Shown one piece after another: positions 61,191 through 64,000 of a stretch of 64,000 nt of DNA; the first letter of the stretch is position 1; every line of letters begins with the position of its first letter. Both the position numbers and the translations under genes were made by a program. The stretch is from assembly GCA_949752745.1 (NCBI GenBank), contig OX457031.1, positions 24,628,081-24,692,080 of the forward strand. The letters are read 5' to 3'. The stretch comes from Protula sp. h YS-2021. Its lineage: Eukaryota; Annelida; Polychaeta; Sabellida; Serpulidae. The notes beneath the pieces are model-generated. The model was not told where the DNA came from and made no database searches. It worked only from the letters and a program-made list of their open reading frames with translations.

Positions 61191-63060
61191 GTACCCAATT
61201 CACATCTCCTGTCGTCCAGAAAGCCCAAGTTTCAAACAGTACTATTGATTTTATGAAGATTAGTTGGACCTATTAAGATTTTTCACGGTTGTATAGAAAT
61301 TTCTAAATCGGCATGAAGGGCAGATGCCTTGTACAATGCGTAAGTTGGTAAAGTTCTACGTATATTATACATTTTAGCGAGAGAGAATTCACATGTTGTG
61401 TGTGGGCGGCCTCTCGCGAGTTGTAACGAATTATCTGCCATTGGTCACTTTATTTTCAAACACCCATGAATTATCACGTATTCCAGACTAAACACACGAA
61501 AGTTATTGACCGTAATGAACTGACGTATGCACGAACTTTTGACGCAGACAATCAGTATCTGTATTTCAAAGAATCAAATTTCCTAGTAATTTATTGAACA
61601 CGAATGTTGGAATACATAATTCGGGTATTGTACAACTCTTCATTTCTAACAGTGTTTTACTGTAGTTGTTGTAACAATAAAACAAGAAGTGAGTGAAAAA
61701 AACATAAGTGGGAAAAAACGCACTATTCATCAGTCCACCAGTTTCTTTGCTGCATCTTTCAGTAGAGCTGACTCACGGCGGCTCCACTGAAAGATGCCCA
61801 GAATAAGTGCCAATTTCCGCCTACGCGTAATACTCTGTTAAAAAATAATTCTAAAACACAGGATATAACTGCGGTGAAAGGTCAAGCCGTGATTCAAAAC
61901 TAGACTGCTTTCACTTCTGGAAAACAAATTATCAATCAACACTATATTTCGTTATCGTATAAATATTTTTTACTCAACGGCATGCACTGTGTTTAAGTTA
62001 TATTACAAGGTCATGATATTGGATTGAAGTTTTACTTGGCTTATAAAAGCAAAACAATGCATGGGGTTCCGTCAGCGACCTCTGTCTTAAACATTATTAG
62101 TAGGGGTTTCACTTTTTTAAAGAAGTAAAAAATATATTCCATACCAGTGGCGGCGCACCTGTTTGGAGATTTTTGGGAAGTTCTTTAGCTGGTTCATTAT
62201 TACAGACAACACAGAGTTCAACAAGTGTCACAGTCCCAGATCAACATACAGCACCAGCTCCTTTCCGACCCCTTCCTCAACATATAGCACCAGCTGCTTT
62301 CCGAGCCCCCCCCCCCCCTTCTCCTAAAAAAACTCTGCAAATTCAAGAGCTTCTGGTCACACAAATGTTCCAGCGTGGCGCTGCACCCCCCCCCTCCCCC
62401 CCCCCCATCTCTTTAAATATTGTTTACATTTCCAGACAGAAATTTCATCTTTACCATTATCATTTTTTACTTGCTTTTATATGATATAAAAAAATAACAG
62501 GCGGTTGTTTAGTTTGACGCTATGAATTGACGTGAGGAGTTGTGATGTTATTTTAATAACTTAAAAAAGAAGACTTCATCAACGGGAGCAGACATATAAG
62601 AATCCGAACAAGGTATCACAACAAAGCCTGTTGCTTTCGCTGTATCACCATCACGTTACTCAAGTACCACACGAAACTGCGGATTTTTTCTCATGTGCGA
62701 AGTCTGTATGTGGGGTTGAAATAGAGACTACAGTTAGAGGGGGGGGGGGGGGGGTGAGGGCATAGCCATGGTCACAAAGGAGCATCGCGCAAATTTCATC
62801 ATTGAATTCATGAATGAAATTTTTTTAATATATCGAAATCTTTCATTATAAGCTTATTCCACATCGGTTTTAATGCACGAAGATTGAACATACGCTTGTG
62901 AATACAACTATAAATATCACTTTGATATTTAAATCCAATTATTGCATAATAGAGTTTTGTATGGTACCAGAATAACCACATAATGTGGCTTAAAACAGTG
63001 AATTAATAAAATCTCATTGAAAAAAAAATGGAATTTTCTTTTAGCAGTCTACACCCACAA
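61191..63060. other. Intergenic, no gene seen
   Basis: Contains the stem-loop at 61752, C tracts at 62306 and 62396, and a G16 tract at 62739-62754. CACCAGCTSCTTTCCGA occurs twice near 62250-62305. Confidence 0.6.
61752..61797. repeat. 17-bp near-perfect stem-loop
   Basis: GCATCTTTCAGTAGAGC (61752-61768) pairs with GCTCCACTGAAAGATGC (61781-61797) at 16 of 17 positions around a 12-base loop. It could be a small foldback element or a hairpin RNA; nothing nearby decides this. Confidence 0.75.
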
Positions 63061-63305
63061 TACAGCCACACAGGCATGGTGACCTTGACTTAAGTGACCG
63101 TGATCTTAGCTTGACTGTTATTGGTTGTTACAGCCACACAGGCATAGTGACCTTGACTTTAGTGACCGTGATCCTAGCTTCAGTGTTGGTGGTTGTTACA
63201 GCCACACAGGCATAGTGACCTTGACCTTAGGGACCGTGATCCTAGCTTCATTGTTATTGGTTGTTAGTGACCGTGATCTTTCTTTGTGATTGTGACTGGT
63301 TGTCA
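63061..63305. repeat. 68-bp tandem repeat, about 3.5 copies
   Basis: Units start TACAGCCACACAGGCATRGT at 63061, 63129 and 63197, each with GTGACCTTGAC and GTGATCYTAGCTT. A partial degenerate copy (TTAGTGACCGTGATCTTTC) runs to about 63305. Confidence 0.92.
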
Positions 63306-63378
63306 TTAATCAGGTCAAACCTTATCCCCTGCTGTGCGCTCGTTCTGATGCGTTTCTTGACGTGTGAGAGTGCATGTA

Positions 63379-63533
63379 CAGTAGAACCTTGATATTACCA
63401 CACCGGATATAACGACAAAATTCGTCCACAGTGACGAGCTTGCAATGCACCACCTTTACTGGTTCTAACGATACGCTGGTTATAACGACAAAATTCGCCC
63501 TGTGACGAGCTTGCAATGTATCACCTTTACTTG
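63379..63533. repeat. CAGTAGAACC end plus two ~69-bp repeats with ATAACGAC
   Basis: CAGTAGAACCTTGATATTAC follows TA and resembles the other CAGTRAAAC ends in the window. Two near copies of a unit of about 69 bases follow, each with ATAACGACAAAATTCG (63410 and 63483 regions) and GTGACGAGCTTGCAATG, then CACCTTTAC. This looks like one end of a pogo-type element with an internal duplication. No right end was found. Confidence 0.45.
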
Positions 63534-64000
63534 CCACTGACCAAACCTGTTGTGACACCAGTAGATTCCTGTCATGTAAGCGGAGAATTCAATCATACTT
63601 CTTCATTAACTTTTTCTGCTGAATTTCGTTCTGAACTGAACCATGAAGCTGACCCAATCTTGTGTAGGTTTTCCTTAACACCTCCAAATTCTTCAAAACC
63701 CTATAATACAGTGTGCAGATTTGTTACTTTGCATTGGTTGGTTCGCAATATTTTGCAGGCTTCCACGCCTTCATGAAGCATCGAATATAACATAAACATG
63801 GGATAACACATAGCAAATACTTGTCAAAAACCCATAACGTTATTTTCCAAAACACACAGTGATATTTTAAGGTGATGGGTGACATTATCTTCGCTATAAA
63901 ACTGCAAAGCTCTCCTTGTTCCCATAGGTCGTTATGTGATTTTTTTCGGTAGCTTTCGCAGTACACCTACTATCTTACCTCCCCAAAGGCTGAAAACAAA
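63534..64000. other. Intergenic right edge
   Basis: Frames at 63516-63776 and 63724-63966 are short and show no domain. Nothing else recognised. Confidence 0.6.

Overview
This window looks like a piece of an AT-rich animal nuclear genome, most likely a marine invertebrate and plausibly a mollusc. The evidence is one long intronless gene for a secreted-type leucine-rich-repeat membrane receptor, a decayed non-LTR retrotransposon with a restriction-like endonuclease, a tRNA-derived SINE, two tandem-repeat elements of a kind common in mollusc genomes, several TA-flanked MITE fragments, and very many microsatellites and minisatellites. There are no operons, bacterial-style ribosome sites or CRISPR arrays. 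The species assignment is inference; no database search was possible.

Layout. 1-3049: gene-poor, with poly-G tracts and a symmetric cluster of CRE-like sites near 2292-2321. About 3050-5850: a 5'-incomplete, frameshifted RLE-type LINE on the + strand (reverse transcriptase, degenerate zinc-finger region, endonuclease). 5851-12210: AT-rich intergenic DNA with an ATT microsatellite, a SINE with a matching 8-bp target-site duplication (9138-9485), and an 11-bp minisatellite (10968-11092). 12211-12718: a 73-bp satellite, followed by a Helentron-like/pearl-like element (12963-13523). 13524-20170: nothing recognised except small repeats, an ETS/CRE-like palindrome and a long GAA tract at 19989-20064. 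20222-20497: a weak small membrane ORF. 20530-21490: a second and larger Helentron-like element. 23862-26510: four different short tandem arrays. 26510-51887: a long stretch with no recognisable gene, broken by TA-flanked MITE fragments, poly-C/G tracts and a possible promoter-like motif at 27513-27554. 51888-52043 and 54551-54614: triplet microsatellites. 56713-59151: the one convincing gene, an 812-residue LRR type I membrane protein. 59586-60269: a 38-bp minisatellite and a perfect 132-bp tandem duplication directly downstream of it. 60270-64000: intergenic DNA with 20-bp, 68-bp and 69-bp repeats.

How things work together: there is no gene pathway here. The LRR protein probably acts alone at the cell surface (adhesion or signalling). 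Nearly everything else is mobile or tandem-repeat DNA. The most interesting non-genic signal is that two sequence-distinct tandem-repeat elements share the same plan: an 11-bp arm at the left end, a 150-172-bp core repeat carrying CCAAGTTTCA and GAGATATCG, a GGAC/GACC microsatellite ending in GACACACC, and a terminal hairpin made from the same 11-bp arm.
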